NCBI GenBank assembly: GCA_002011035.2
Contig: MTLY02000003.1
Location: 241,194 to 305,193 of the forward strand
Direction: 5' to 3'
Length of the DNA stretch: 64,000 nt
Source of the DNA: Candidatus Hecatella orcuttiae
GTDB lineage: Archaea; Thermoproteota; Bathyarchaeia; Hecatellales; Hecatellaceae
In this document: positions 14,228-22,402 of the stretch, in pieces
Layout: every line of letters begins with the position of its first letter
How positions within the stretch are numbered: position 1 is the first letter of the stretch
The notes under the pieces: model-generated
Told to the model about the DNA's origin: nothing
The model's input: only the letters and a program-made list of their open reading frames with translations
Database searches by the model: none
Translations under genes and position numbers: made by a program

Positions 14228-14729
14228 GCTCCCTGGGCACCGGACCCTCCCCCTCAGGAGGAGATATACTGGTTTCGCTCACCGGCTCCGTCCAGAAAGC
14301 CGGCACCTTTTCTCCCACCGCCGCCTCGTTGTATTCCCTCAGAGCCTTCTCCAGCTCCTTGCCTACGCCGTCGTTCGGATAGTCGTAGAAGACCACCGTT
14401 ATTACCGTGTTCCCTTCGACGTCGCGCCTCCACTTCCCTACGCTGTCCCACTGTGTGTAGGCCTTCAGGAACTCAAAGAGCTTCTCCTTATGCTTGGGAA
14501 CCACTACGGTAAGCCTTTCGGGCTTCGTTTTAAACTCGTCCTTTACGAAGAGGAAGCTGAAGATTTTTTTCCTAGCCTCCAAAGCCTTCGGGGAAAGCCT
14601 GTCGAAGGAAGGTGGGGCCGCAGCCTTCTTCAACAGCCCGTGCTTTACCAGAAACTTTCCCCCAGCCTTCCGCCGGGGCGCAAGCTCTCTGAAACTTTTT
14701 CTGAGCCGCTCGGAGAAGGTTCTGCCCAC
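14190..14729 (-). CDS. Hypothetical protein, only minus-strand gene within the GC-rich train
   Basis: 179 residues from GTG 14729. Basic N-terminus, a central alpha/beta region (RLTVVVPKHKEKLFEFLKAY, NTVITVVFYDYPNDGVGKELEKAL) and an acidic proline-rich tail. The strong G/C third-base signal is on this strand. It is divergent from the gene at 14762. No family is recognised. Its orientation suggests independent regulation or a local inversion. Confidence 0.6.
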   Translation of the reverse strand: MGRTFSERLRKSFRELAPRRKAGGKFLVKHGLLKKAAAPPSFDRLSPKALEARKKIFSFLFVKDEFKTKPERLTVVVPKHKEKLFEFLKAYTQWDSVGKWRRDVEGNTVITVVFYDYPNDGVGKELEKALREYNEAAVGEKVPAFWTEPVSETSISPPEGEGPVPRELIPYRRALSSSA

Positions 14730-14761
14730 GGCTGCTCACCTGAAAAATTCGGGGATGCGCC

Positions 14762-14962
14762 GTGTTCGAGGAGCTGGGCGACGAGGAGCTGAAGAGCCGC
14801 TACCTCAGCCTCTACGAGGCCGTGTTCGTGGTTGAGTGTTTCGGCAGCCACGACGTCTACGAGCTCATGGCTTTGGAGGACGAGCTGGCGAGGAGAGGCT
14901 ACAGGGTAAGGGAAAGCCTTCCGGAGGTCGTGAAGGTGGAGGAGGAAGAGGTTGAAGGTTGA
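14762..14962 (+). CDS. Hypothetical acidic helical protein
   Basis: 66 residues from GTG 14762 after AAATTCGGGGATGCGCC. Helical, with many acidic residues (ELGDEELKSRYLSLYEAV, ELMALEDELARRGY). It overlaps the next gene by eleven bases, so the two are coupled. Confidence 0.55.
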   Translation: MFEELGDEELKSRYLSLYEAVFVVECFGSHDVYELMALEDELARRGYRVRESLPEVVKVEEEEVEG

Positions 14963-15176
14963 AGAGGTGGGGAAAGGCGTTTACAGGGTTTTCCCCGACA
15001 AGGACGACTACCTGATAATCTACACCAGCCGCGGAGCCGTGGACATCGACCTCAAAACCCTCACCATCGACCTGAACCCGGACGCCACGGCCAGCTTCAA
15101 GGTTACCGGCTACGACAGGAAGCTGAGAGCCCTCACCCTTCACAAGCCCGAGCGGGCCTCTTTCGGGGTAGGGTGA
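14952..15176 (+). CDS. Hypothetical beta-rich protein
   Basis: 74 residues from TTG 14952. Alternating strands (GVYRVFPDKDDYLIIYT, AVDIDLKTLTIDL, ASFKVTGYDRKLRALTL) suggest a small barrel. Its last codons read through a junction motif (TCTTTCGGGGTAGGG), and the stop overlaps the next ATG (TGATG). Confidence 0.55.
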   Translation: MKVEEVGKGVYRVFPDKDDYLIIYTSRGAVDIDLKTLTIDLNPDATASFKVTGYDRKLRALTLHKPERASFGVG

Positions 15177-15328
15177 TGTGGGATAAGAGGATATGTGCCT
15201 CTTGCCTCAGAAGACGAGGCTGCGCTTTGAAGAACACGCCCCTAAGGATGGCGTGGGTATGCTTCGAGCAGGACCCTGACCAGCCGCCGCCCGATAAGCG
15301 AGCAGGGCTGCTGGAGGCGGATGTCTAA
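15176..15328 (+). CDS. Cysteine-rich miniprotein
   Basis: 50 residues from ATG 15176. C-x2-C, then C and a further C (ICASC, GCALKN, WVCFEQ) give four cysteines in 24 residues, a possible zinc site or small iron-sulphur protein. It overlaps the previous stop and ends just before the motif preceding the PCNA-fusion gene. Confidence 0.55.
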   Translation: MWDKRICASCLRRRGCALKNTPLRMAWVCFEQDPDQPPPDKRAGLLEADV

Positions 15329-15365
15329 GGCTCCCGGAGCTGAGGGCGGCTCTTCGGGGATACCC

Positions 15366-17243
15366 ATGGACAGCTCTAAGACAGACCAACCGACCAAGCA
15401 GGCTAAAGGGCGACTCCGAGTCGACGGCCCCTTCCTCAAAGGCCTCATCGCCTGGATGCAGCGGGTGGCCGGAGAGGCCACCATCACCCTCGACGCCGAA
15501 GGCCTCCGGTTCGCCTACATGGACCCCAGCCATGTGGCCATGGCCGCGGGCAGGCTGACGCCCCAGGCCTTCGCCGAATACGCGGTGGCCCAGGCCGGCT
15601 GCTTCGCCGTGGACCTGGCAGACCTGGCGAAGGCGCTCAAAGGCGTCAAGAAAGGCGTGGAGGTCGGCGTCTCCGTGGACGAGAAACATGTGGCGGTAAG
15701 CTTCGACGGCGAAACCGTCCGCCTGCCGGTGCTGCCGCCCAGCGACGAGGCAGACCCACCCGAGCCCAAGCTGGCCCACGAGGCTCGGCTGAGGCTGATG
15801 CGCGGAGCCCTGCTGGACGCGGTGCGGAAGGCGGGGCAGGTGAGCGACCAGCTGGTCCTGAAGGCCACGCCCAACGCCCTCCTGGTCAGGGCGTTCAGCG
15901 AAACAGGCGACTACGAGAAAACCCTAGACCGCCACGGCGCATACATGCTGGACTTCCACAGCCCCTCCAACCGAACCGTCAAAGCCCTCTACGGAGCCTC
16001 GTTCCTCGAAGACCTCCTCACCTTCCCCGCGGAGCTGGTCACCGTCGAATTCTCCACCGAAAAGCCCGTGGCCCTCACCTTCGAGGACTACGCCTGGACG
16101 GTTCGAGGGTGGCTGGCTCCGAGGATCGGAGGCGAATACGAGCCCCGGGTCACGGTCAGGCTCTTGGAGGGCCACCCGGGAGTCTACGACGAGGACGGCC
16201 AGTTCCACGGAGCCCAAGGCTTCAAGGCCGGTGAAATCGCCACCCTCCCCCGGTCTGCCGCGGCCAGGCTGCTGGAAGACGGCAGAGCCGCCCTGAAGCT
16301 GACCCCGGACCCGGCTGAGGGCGTGGAGCCCCTGCCCCTGGGGGCGGTGAAGCTGAAAAGGCGGAGCAAGGGCAAAGGGTGGCTGCTCAGCCGCAGCGGA
16401 GACACGGCCAAGGACGACGCCGAGCAGCTGGCAGGGAGGCTGCTGAAAGCCCTGGAGGCGGCGGAGGGGGACTACCCCGGCAGGCTGCTGGCCGCCGAGA
16501 AACCCTACACCGGGCAGGAGGCCACCCTCTACGTCATGGCGGAGCGCAGCCGGAAAAGCTACGCCCACGCCGGCCGCTACGGGCTGCCGGTGGTGAAGGT
16601 TCTGGAAGTCGCCGAGGAACCCTTCGGCGAGCACCCGTCCTACGGCTACACCGACTGGAAGCCGCTGGAGGCGGAAGGCGAAGAAGCTGAGCAGGCTGCC
16701 AAGGCCGCTGCCGCCGAGCAGGCGGAGGAGGCGGAGGCTGGCGAGGAAGAAGGCGGAGGCTGCGAGTGGAGCCGCAGCGAGGAGGCTGACCGATACAGGG
16801 AGGAAATGCGCCGTCTGGACGAGGAGCTGAGGAAACTCGGCCTCCTGGAGGAGCTGCGAGGCCTTGAAACCCTCAAAGTCAGAGAGCTGGCCGAGAGGGT
16901 GAAAGCCCAACCCGGCGAAGCCGTCCTCGCCACCCTAGACCGGGCCCTAGCCGTCCACGAGGAGTTCTACCGCAAACTCTACGCAGCCTACGGATGGAAA
17001 CTCGAAGACCTAAAGGAAGGACAGGCCCCCGAGGTCTCCGACATTTTAAAGATGAGGCGATGGCTCACGGGATTCCTGAAGCGGAAAGCCGAAAAACCCG
17101 AGCCCAAGCCCGAAGGCACAAGGCGGGCTAAGAAGGCGTGGGTGAAGATTTGGCTGAAGCGAGGCCGGAGGGACCGAGCCGAGCAGCTGGCCGACGAGCT
17201 GGGCATCAGCCTGGAGGCTGTGGAAAAGGAGCTGGAAGGCTAA
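15366..17243 (+). CDS. PCNA-like sliding clamp fused to a long C-terminal region
   Basis: 625 residues from ATG 15366, chosen because TCTTCGGGGATACCC directly precedes it. Residues 1-265 follow archaeal PCNA: GLRFAYMDPSHVAMA near residue 50, a DLADLAKALKGVKKG segment, an acidic interdomain region, and LAPRIGGEYEP where PCNA ends with LAPRIE. Normal PCNA is about 245 residues. Here 360 more follow: a basic segment with AGEIATLPRSAAARLLEDG, an Ala/Glu-rich linker (about 440-480), helices, and a tail KAWVKIWLKRGRRDRAEQ shared with the protein at 4936. PCNA tethers polymerases and nucleases to DNA, so the extension may bring an element-specific partner. Confidence 0.75.
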   Translation: MDSSKTDQPTKQAKGRLRVDGPFLKGLIAWMQRVAGEATITLDAEGLRFAYMDPSHVAMAAGRLTPQAFAEYAVAQAGCFAVDLADLAKALKGVKKGVEVGVSVDEKHVAVSFDGETVRLPVLPPSDEADPPEPKLAHEARLRLMRGALLDAVRKAGQVSDQLVLKATPNALLVRAFSETGDYEKTLDRHGAYMLDFHSPSNRTVKALYGASFLEDLLTFPAELVTVEFSTEKPVALTFEDYAWTVRGWLAPRIGGEYEPRVTVRLLEGHPGVYDEDGQFHGAQGFKAGEIATLPRSAAARLLEDGRAALKLTPDPAEGVEPLPLGAVKLKRRSKGKGWLLSRSGDTAKDDAEQLAGRLLKALEAAEGDYPGRLLAAEKPYTGQEATLYVMAERSRKSYAHAGRYGLPVVKVLEVAEEPFGEHPSYGYTDWKPLEAEGEEAEQAAKAAAAEQAEEAEAGEEEGGGCEWSRSEEADRYREEMRRLDEELRKLGLLEELRGLETLKVRELAERVKAQPGEAVLATLDRALAVHEEFYRKLYAAYGWKLEDLKEGQAPEVSDILKMRRWLTGFLKRKAEKPEPKPEGTRRAKKAWVKIWLKRGRRDRAEQLADELGISLEAVEKELEG

Positions 17244-17286
17244 CCCCAGCCTCCCCATTTTTCGGGGGACGTTTCGGGGATACACC

Positions 17287-17451
17287 GTGCAGTATCTCAG
17301 GCTCTATGCGGTGGTCAAGGACGCTCAGGTGGACGCTGAAGGGCAGGTGTGGCTGTGCCTAGCCCGCGTGCAGAGGGCTGTCGCCGAGCTCAACGTCAAA
17401 GCCCTCCGCGACATCCGAGGCAAACCCATAATTTTGACCGTGGATGTCTGA
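17287..17451 (+). CDS. Hypothetical 54-residue protein after a doubled junction motif
   Basis: GTG 17287 follows two motif copies in tandem, TTTTTCGGGGG then TTTCGGGG ten bases later. The product has a strand (LRLYAVVKDAQVDAEG), a helix (CLARVQRAVAELNVKAL) and a final strand. The doubled motif looks like the scar of a lost gene. Confidence 0.5.
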   Translation: MQYLRLYAVVKDAQVDAEGQVWLCLARVQRAVAELNVKALRDIRGKPIILTVDV

Positions 17452-17460
17452 CAGGTTTAT

Positions 17461-18075
17461 ATGCGAAAACAGGGGAAGTGTTCATGGATGACAGCCCGAA
17501 GGTTCAAACAGTCCCCGCTTGGGAGAAGCTTCAGAGACGTGGTCTCCGCCGCCTTGGAGCTCCTGGAGAGAAGCGGGCTGAGCTACGCCTTGACGGGGGG
17601 AGCTGCGCTGCCCTACTTTGGAAGGGCCAGGGCGACGGCGGACGTGGACCTGGTGGTGGAACACGACGAGGAGAAGCTGAGAAGATTCGTCGAGGAGCTG
17701 AACAGAGGCGGCTTCACCGTCCCTTGGGAGTGGGTGGAGCGGTCCTTGGAGGAGAAAACCCACTTCACCGTCCAGGACACGCTCTCCCCCTACCGGCTGG
17801 ACGTCAAAGTCCTGCAGCCGGGAGAGGGTTTGGGGCGGACCGTGGAGGCGGTGGTGGACGGCAGGCCGATGCGCCTCACCGCCCCGGAGGAGCTGGTCGC
17901 CCTCAAGCTCCGCCTCGGCAGCGACCTAGACCTGGAGGACGCCCGGAGCATCGTAGCCCGGCAGGGAAGCCGCCTCGACGTGCAGTATCTGCTCAGAAAG
18001 GCGGAGGAGCAGGGAGTCAGGGAAAAGGCCGTTAAGCTTCTCGAAGAGGAGGGAGTTGAAGTTGGAGAGGCGTGA
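17461..18075 (+). CDS. Nucleotidyltransferase-fold protein (toxin-type)
   Basis: Up to 204 residues from ATG 17461. YALTGGAALPYFGRARATADVDLVVE (about residues 42-67) is the GG...DxD signature of MNT/AbiEii-type nucleotidyltransferases, and EELVALKLRLGSDLDLEDAR matches their C-terminal region. A TATA-like GGTTTATATG just before 17461 suggests its own promoter. If so, ATG 17484 (another frame) or GTG 17544 may be the real start. It overlaps the next gene by 20 bases, a pairing typical of toxin-antitoxin loci. Confidence 0.65.
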   Translation: MRKQGKCSWMTARRFKQSPLGRSFRDVVSAALELLERSGLSYALTGGAALPYFGRARATADVDLVVEHDEEKLRRFVEELNRGGFTVPWEWVERSLEEKTHFTVQDTLSPYRLDVKVLQPGEGLGRTVEAVVDGRPMRLTAPEELVALKLRLGSDLDLEDARSIVARQGSRLDVQYLLRKAEEQGVREKAVKLLEEEGVEVGEA

Positions 18076-18331
18076 AGAGAGACGGCGGGCCGCCAAGGCC
18101 TCCGCGGAGGCTCTGAAAGGCTACGACCCGCTCCAAGTGGTCAGCGACCTCAGCGACTACGCCCTCAGCCTCGCCGAGGCCGGGATAAGGCAGCAGAACC
18201 CTAACATGTCCGAAGAGCAGGTCAGGGAGGAGCTCCGCCGCCTGGCCGAGTGGAGCAGCCCCTCAGCCTGGCGGGGAAAGGCAGGGCAAGCCCGCCGCGG
18301 GGGCCAGTTTTCTTTCGGGGACCAGCCGTGA
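18056..18331 (+). CDS. Helical partner of the nucleotidyltransferase
   Basis: 91 residues from TTG 18056. The core, LSDYALSLAEAGIRQQNP followed by SEEQVREELRRLAEW, resembles small helical proteins often encoded next to archaeal and cyanobacterial nucleotidyltransferases. An antitoxin or partner role is likely by context. The last residues are encoded through a junction motif. Confidence 0.6.
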   Translation: MKLERREERRRAAKASAEALKGYDPLQVVSDLSDYALSLAEAGIRQQNPNMSEEQVREELRRLAEWSSPSAWRGKAGQARRGGQFSFGDQP

Positions 18332-18645
18332 AGTTCAGCGTCCGCCTTTTTTTCCACCTCCGCTCCCCGGACCCTTACCTCGACGCGAAAAGGGCAGCTC
18401 AGGCCGCCGCAGCCCGGCATGGAGCCGTCTTCGAAGGCGTGGACGACACCCTCAACGGCCTCTACGCCTCCCTGGAGCCGGGGGCCAAAGAGGTCATGGC
18501 CGCCTTCACCGTTGAACAGCCCACGGTGGAGGAAGCCCGCGAAGCGGCTGAGAGGCTTTACCGCCGCCTCCAAGGCCGACTGCGCCTGGGGTTCATGGAG
18601 CTGCCCAACCCGGAGGACAGGGTGGTTGTGGAGCGGAGTAAATGA
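18328..18645 (+). CDS. Hypothetical alpha/beta protein
   Basis: 105 residues from GTG 18328 after TCTTTCGGGGACCAGCC. Strand (VKFSVRLFFHL), two helices rich in Ala and Glu, and a closing strand (RLGFMEL). No family is recognised. It is the last gene in the first stretch with a clear motif. Confidence 0.6.
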   Translation: MKFSVRLFFHLRSPDPYLDAKRAAQAAAARHGAVFEGVDDTLNGLYASLEPGAKEVMAAFTVEQPTVEEAREAAERLYRRLQGRLRLGFMELPNPEDRVVVERSK

Positions 18646-18669
18646 AGTGCGCCTTGTTTTTTCTTCGGT

Positions 18670-18870
18670 ATGGCGTTGTTCGGCGTAGGTGTTGCCACGA
18701 TAGTTTACTTGCTGGGGGCTGGACTGGGCCATGTACTACTCACTGGCACCTCCAGCCAACCTAATAACCCCAATCAGCACAGCCATGTAAAAACCATGGA
18801 AACTTTTGCGTCCCGAGGTGAAACCGCCTCTATCCTTCAGCGAGCCAAAACAGTTTTCAGGGGGCAGTAA
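18670..18870 (+). CDS. Small single-span membrane protein
   Basis: 66 residues from ATG 18670. The first 26 residues (ALFGVGVATIVYLLGAGLGH) form one hydrophobic segment; the rest is polar. TTTTTTCTTCGGT precedes the start, a degenerate junction motif. Function is unknown. Confidence 0.5.
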   Translation: MALFGVGVATIVYLLGAGLGHVLLTGTSSQPNNPNQHSHVKTMETFASRGETASILQRAKTVFRGQ

Positions 18871-18951
18871 TCACAGTAAGTGTTGCTACAGTTGAATGTC
18901 GGAGTCACTAAGTTGCCTTTTCCAGAAGGTTTTTAAAAAGCCACATATACA

Positions 18952-19209
18952 ATGAAAAACCGGAAGGTGGTGGGTGTGAGTGAAGAAAATAATGCAAAAA
19001 ATTTGGCCCGTCGATATTTTGAAAACAAATTCGGAACAAGGATAGTAAAATTAACAATCGGCGAAGCTGTCAAGGGAGCCGAATCTGAACCAGATGTATG
19101 GTATGTCAACTTTGAGTTAGAGGTTACGGGGGAAAACCCGGTGGCCGGCGCCGTCCCAGTGAACGTAAGAATGGGCACCATAAAAGAGCCATCAGAAGGA
19201 TGGTTCTAG
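18952..19209 (+). CDS. Hypothetical protein with its own promoter
   Basis: 85 residues from ATG 18952. AGGTTTTTAAAAAGCC about 25-30 bases upstream is a good archaeal TATA/BRE, so the gene is leaderless. An N-terminal basic helix is followed by strands (TRIVKLTIGEAV, WYVNFELEVTG, VPVNVRMG). AT-rich codons mark it as cargo. No family is recognised. Confidence 0.6.
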   Translation: MKNRKVVGVSEENNAKNLARRYFENKFGTRIVKLTIGEAVKGAESEPDVWYVNFELEVTGENPVAGAVPVNVRMGTIKEPSEGWF

Positions 19210-19313
19210 CGGTGAAAAAAGCTGGAAAGTGGTAGAATGCAACAGTATAATCTCGCTGCCATATTAAGAAATCGTTAGGAGCGGAGAGAAAAACGAAGAT
19301 AAAGTCTCTCTAT

Positions 19314-20327
19314 ATGCCTGATACATGTCTTCAGGGTGACGAATTTCCAGCACATATAATCTGGGATAAGTTAGACAAAGTTGAGATATCCATCAGATAC
19401 CCAGAAACAATAGAGGTCAAGGCGATTTATAATGTTCCAACAGATGGGATTGAAATCTCTGATGAGCGTTCTATTAAAATCACCGATTTCGAAGTAAACG
19501 GATATTTAGGAATCCTCTTCTGTTCTAGAATATTAGTCGACTTCAGAAAGCGTGAACGCGTACAATTCGAAATTTTAGATCTGCGAAACTCTTCTATAGA
19601 ACGATTCACGAGAGAAATTGATCTATTTAGGCCAGCCCTAAAACTTGAAAGCGTCCCCCCTAGACTCAACATAAAATATGATTCTTCTACCCGCTCCTAT
19701 AAGATTGGTGACAAGATTCGCATAAGGAATCTAGGTGATGGAACTGCGCTTATTAGTGTTGGAGTAGGTGAGGGGGACTTCCAAAGACATTATCCCCAAG
19801 GAATTGACGATTTTGCAAAGGCATTTGTGTGCGACTTGGAAATCAAATTAAACGTTATCAGGTCCGAATATCCCGAACACTCTTCGCTAATTGACAAATT
19901 CTTGTCTTTATTGAAACAGCCTATTACTCTTGACGGTAAAACGAAAGCAATAATTCAATCAGTTTTTAATGGTCTCGCAAGGGCGTTCGAGGAAAGCGAA
20001 GGCTTTTATAACAACTTCGTCTCAGCGGTTGCGATTTCATATCTAAAGAATATCCAATTGATAACTGAGCTGAAAACCTTCATGGAGTATTTAAATTCAA
20101 TAGGTGAGGGAAGAATCATTCTCGTAAATTCGGTGGATGTACTGAAAGCCAAAAGAACTTCAGGACGAATGCATCTAGTCATTCAAATTACTGATCTCGC
20201 CTACAATGACTATCCCCCTATTGAACTCCCTTCTATCCCGGTAACATGCGAAGGTAGTGATGAAGTGCCGATTCACATGCTATTTGATTGGAAAGCGGGT
20301 CCCTTAAGGAGGGAAGAAGATGGTTGA
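19314..20327 (+). CDS. Uncharacterised protein, first of an overlapping pair
   Basis: 337 residues from ATG 19314. The N-terminal 130 residues are strand-rich (VEISIRYPETIEVKAIYNV, RVQFEIL). Next comes a Tyr/Lys/Ile-rich segment (YKIGDKIRIRNLGDGTALISVGV), resembling an immunoglobulin-like domain, then a helical part and a final strand pair. No catalytic motif or membrane segment is visible. It overlaps the next gene by eight bases, so the two are cotranslated. It sits in AT-rich cargo between the train and a defence island, which suggests but does not show a defence role. Confidence 0.6.
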   Translation: MPDTCLQGDEFPAHIIWDKLDKVEISIRYPETIEVKAIYNVPTDGIEISDERSIKITDFEVNGYLGILFCSRILVDFRKRERVQFEILDLRNSSIERFTREIDLFRPALKLESVPPRLNIKYDSSTRSYKIGDKIRIRNLGDGTALISVGVGEGDFQRHYPQGIDDFAKAFVCDLEIKLNVIRSEYPEHSSLIDKFLSLLKQPITLDGKTKAIIQSVFNGLARAFEESEGFYNNFVSAVAISYLKNIQLITELKTFMEYLNSIGEGRIILVNSVDVLKAKRTSGRMHLVIQITDLAYNDYPPIELPSIPVTCEGSDEVPIHMLFDWKAGPLRREEDG

Positions 20328-21294
20328 AATTGGTGAAATTGGAGCAATTATTGGAACATGTTCTGCTCTAGCGGAAAAAGGCGTTGGGGAAATAATCAAG
20401 ACTGCGTCGAAAATATACGAAACAATTAAAGGCTCCTACAAAGTCCTAAACCAAGAGATCGTGGTGCTCTGCCCTGAATCAGTCCAACACTTTTCTATCG
20501 CTTTCGAGGCCACAGGTGGATTCTTGAGTCAAAAGATTAAGTTTCCTTTTGGGAAACCACTTAGGGTGAGGCTTAGACCCTTGAGGTCATTGCAAGACCT
20601 ATCCGAGGCAATCTTTCTTACTGAAGAAGGTTTTGAGATTAATACTCGGGGCATGCAAGCGGAGGACACTTTTCTATTAGATGTTGATTATAGGATTACA
20701 GACCCAAAATTCGTAGATGCTCTTGTCCAAAGAAATCACGCAAGAGAGTTACCGAAAGACAGAGAGAGCGAATACTGGATGCATGCTCAATTGAAACATC
20801 CTAAAGTCTTTCAGACAAAGTATGGTCGATTAGATCTCCGCGACGTAGATTTTAGCGTTAACGTTGGGATTAGTGAAGACATAAAAATGTCCATCCCTTC
20901 TGCGTTTAGAAGAGAACTAGAAGCTGGTGTGAAGCTTCTTATGGAACGGGACCCGCATAGGAAGTATATGCTCGGAAGAGAACATGTAAAGGCTATGAGA
21001 GCACGAGGCAAAGGAAAAAGTGTAATCGAACTTCTCGGAGATCTTCAAGATCTTTTCTTTCCAAGAACTTTCCGCAAGTTTGTTGAGGTGAAAAAAGACT
21101 TCCGTTATTCTGAGTGCCACAGGGGGAGCGATTTCTATGAGACAGTACCTTTTCCAACATGGCCGAAGACTATGAAAGTCATATCTAGAACTGATCTTGG
21201 ACTTGAACGATACGCCGCAGAAGGAATTCTCGTGTATAAAAAGGCAGACTTTCTTGAACAGGTAAGCAAAATACTTGGCGTGAAGCTGAAGTAA
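20320..21294 (+). CDS. Uncharacterised protein, second of the pair
   Basis: 324 residues from ATG 20320. The N-terminus (GAIIGTCSALAEKGVGEIIKTASKIYETI) is an amphipathic, Gly/Ala-rich helix that could insert in or lie on a membrane. The body is mixed alpha/beta with acidic segments and a conserved-looking C-terminal part (RTDLGLERYAAEGILVYKKADF). Nothing known is recognised. Its overlap with the upstream gene implies a complex. Confidence 0.6.
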   Translation: MVEIGEIGAIIGTCSALAEKGVGEIIKTASKIYETIKGSYKVLNQEIVVLCPESVQHFSIAFEATGGFLSQKIKFPFGKPLRVRLRPLRSLQDLSEAIFLTEEGFEINTRGMQAEDTFLLDVDYRITDPKFVDALVQRNHARELPKDRESEYWMHAQLKHPKVFQTKYGRLDLRDVDFSVNVGISEDIKMSIPSAFRRELEAGVKLLMERDPHRKYMLGREHVKAMRARGKGKSVIELLGDLQDLFFPRTFRKFVEVKKDFRYSECHRGSDFYETVPFPTWPKTMKVISRTDLGLERYAAEGILVYKKADFLEQVSKILGVKLK

Positions 21295-21424
21295 TCAAAA
21301 CACCAATAGTAGTTATTATGTTTTAACGTTTTTATAATAGTTTTGACTAGCTGAGGGGACTTTAAAGTCGGAGCATAGATAAAGGGATAAAAGAATTAGA
21401 GATTACTTTGGTTCCGCTTTTCCT

Positions 21425-21514
21425 TCATATTTTTTGCGTAAGTTTCTCATATTCTTCGCTAACCCATCTGCTGTCTTCCTCGAAATCTTTGAGTATGCCT
21501 AGTTTTCGGTGCAC
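21425..21514 (-). pseudogene. Fragment of a small acidic protein
   Basis: On the minus strand GTG 21514 opens a 29-codon frame, LGILKDFEEDSRWVSEEYEKLTQK, that breaks at a run of six A. One A fewer would extend it by YEGKAEPK to TAA near 21411. The sequence resembles the N-terminus of small archaeal DUF5678-type proteins (EDSRW-x-x-E-x-Y-x-K-L). It is probably decayed. Confidence 0.3.
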
Positions 21515-21637
21515 TCCAGCCCCATGTCTGAGGTGGTTGGGGGTGCTCCTCGAACCTTGTAGGGGCCTCGGCGGAAAAGAGCCGGCGGCTTCTTAGAGCC
21601 ACCATATTTAAGGGCGCTGATTCTTTCGGGGATTACC

Positions 21638-22402
21638 GTGGAAAGCGCCTTAGGCTTGCTGTCGAAGATTTTTCTAGCGGTGCCCCTGTTGGCTGCGAAG
21701 CGCATGTACCATGAGGCCCGGGACACCTGGAATCCGTATGTCGGCTGCCTGCACGACTGCCTCTACTGCAAGAAATCCTTCCAACGCCAAGTGGCCAGGG
21801 TCGGCCGCATCTTCGGCTGCGAGGGCTGCATCCGCTACCAGCCCCACTTCCACCCTGAGAGGCTGAGCCGCCGGCTGCCCAGGACAGGCCCCGGGCAGTT
21901 TATCTTCGCCTGCGACTGCGGAGACTGGACGTTCGCCCGCCCCGAGTGGAGGGCCGCCGTCCTCCGCCGCATAGCCGAGCTTCCCGACCGTACTTTTCTC
22001 ATCCAGTCCAAGAATCCCGCCTGCTTCCAGAAGGACAGCTTCCCCCCCAACGTCATCCTGGGAACGACCATCGAAACCAACCGGGACGAGCTGGGCAGGG
22101 CGATCTCCAAGGCCCCGCCTCCCTCAGCCCGCTACGCCGCGATGGCCACCCTCCGGTGGCCGAGGAAGATGGTCACCGTGGAGCCCATCATGGACTTCGA
22201 CCCCGACACCCTCCTGCGGTGGGTGAAGGACATCAGCCCCCTCTGCGTCTACGTGGGCTACGACAGCCGCCTCACCGGGCTGCCGGAGCCGCCCCGGGCA
22301 AAGACCGAAGCCTTCATGGCGGCCGTGGAGGAAGCGGGCATCCCGGTGAGGCGGAAGCTCATCAGAGAAGCCCAACCCAGCCGCCCCGGGTTGCGAGGCT
22401 AG
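21638..22402 (+). CDS. DUF5131/Gp37-like radical-SAM family protein
   Basis: 254 residues from GTG 21638 after GATTCTTTCGGGGATTACC. WNPYVGCLHDCLYCKK holds the C-x3-C-x2-C that binds a 4Fe-4S cluster in radical-SAM enzymes. The WNP-x-x-GC-x-x-xC-x-YC context is that of DUF5131, found in phages, plasmids and bacteria. IQSKNP, ILGTTIETN and VTVEPIMDF follow at the usual spacing. The reaction is not known for the family. Its return of high GC and the junction motif shows that the train continues past the 19-21 kb cargo. Confidence 0.75.
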   Translation: MESALGLLSKIFLAVPLLAAKRMYHEARDTWNPYVGCLHDCLYCKKSFQRQVARVGRIFGCEGCIRYQPHFHPERLSRRLPRTGPGQFIFACDCGDWTFARPEWRAAVLRRIAELPDRTFLIQSKNPACFQKDSFPPNVILGTTIETNRDELGRAISKAPPPSARYAAMATLRWPRKMVTVEPIMDFDPDTLLRWVKDISPLCVYVGYDSRLTGLPEPPRAKTEAFMAAVEEAGIPVRRKLIREAQPSRPGLRG

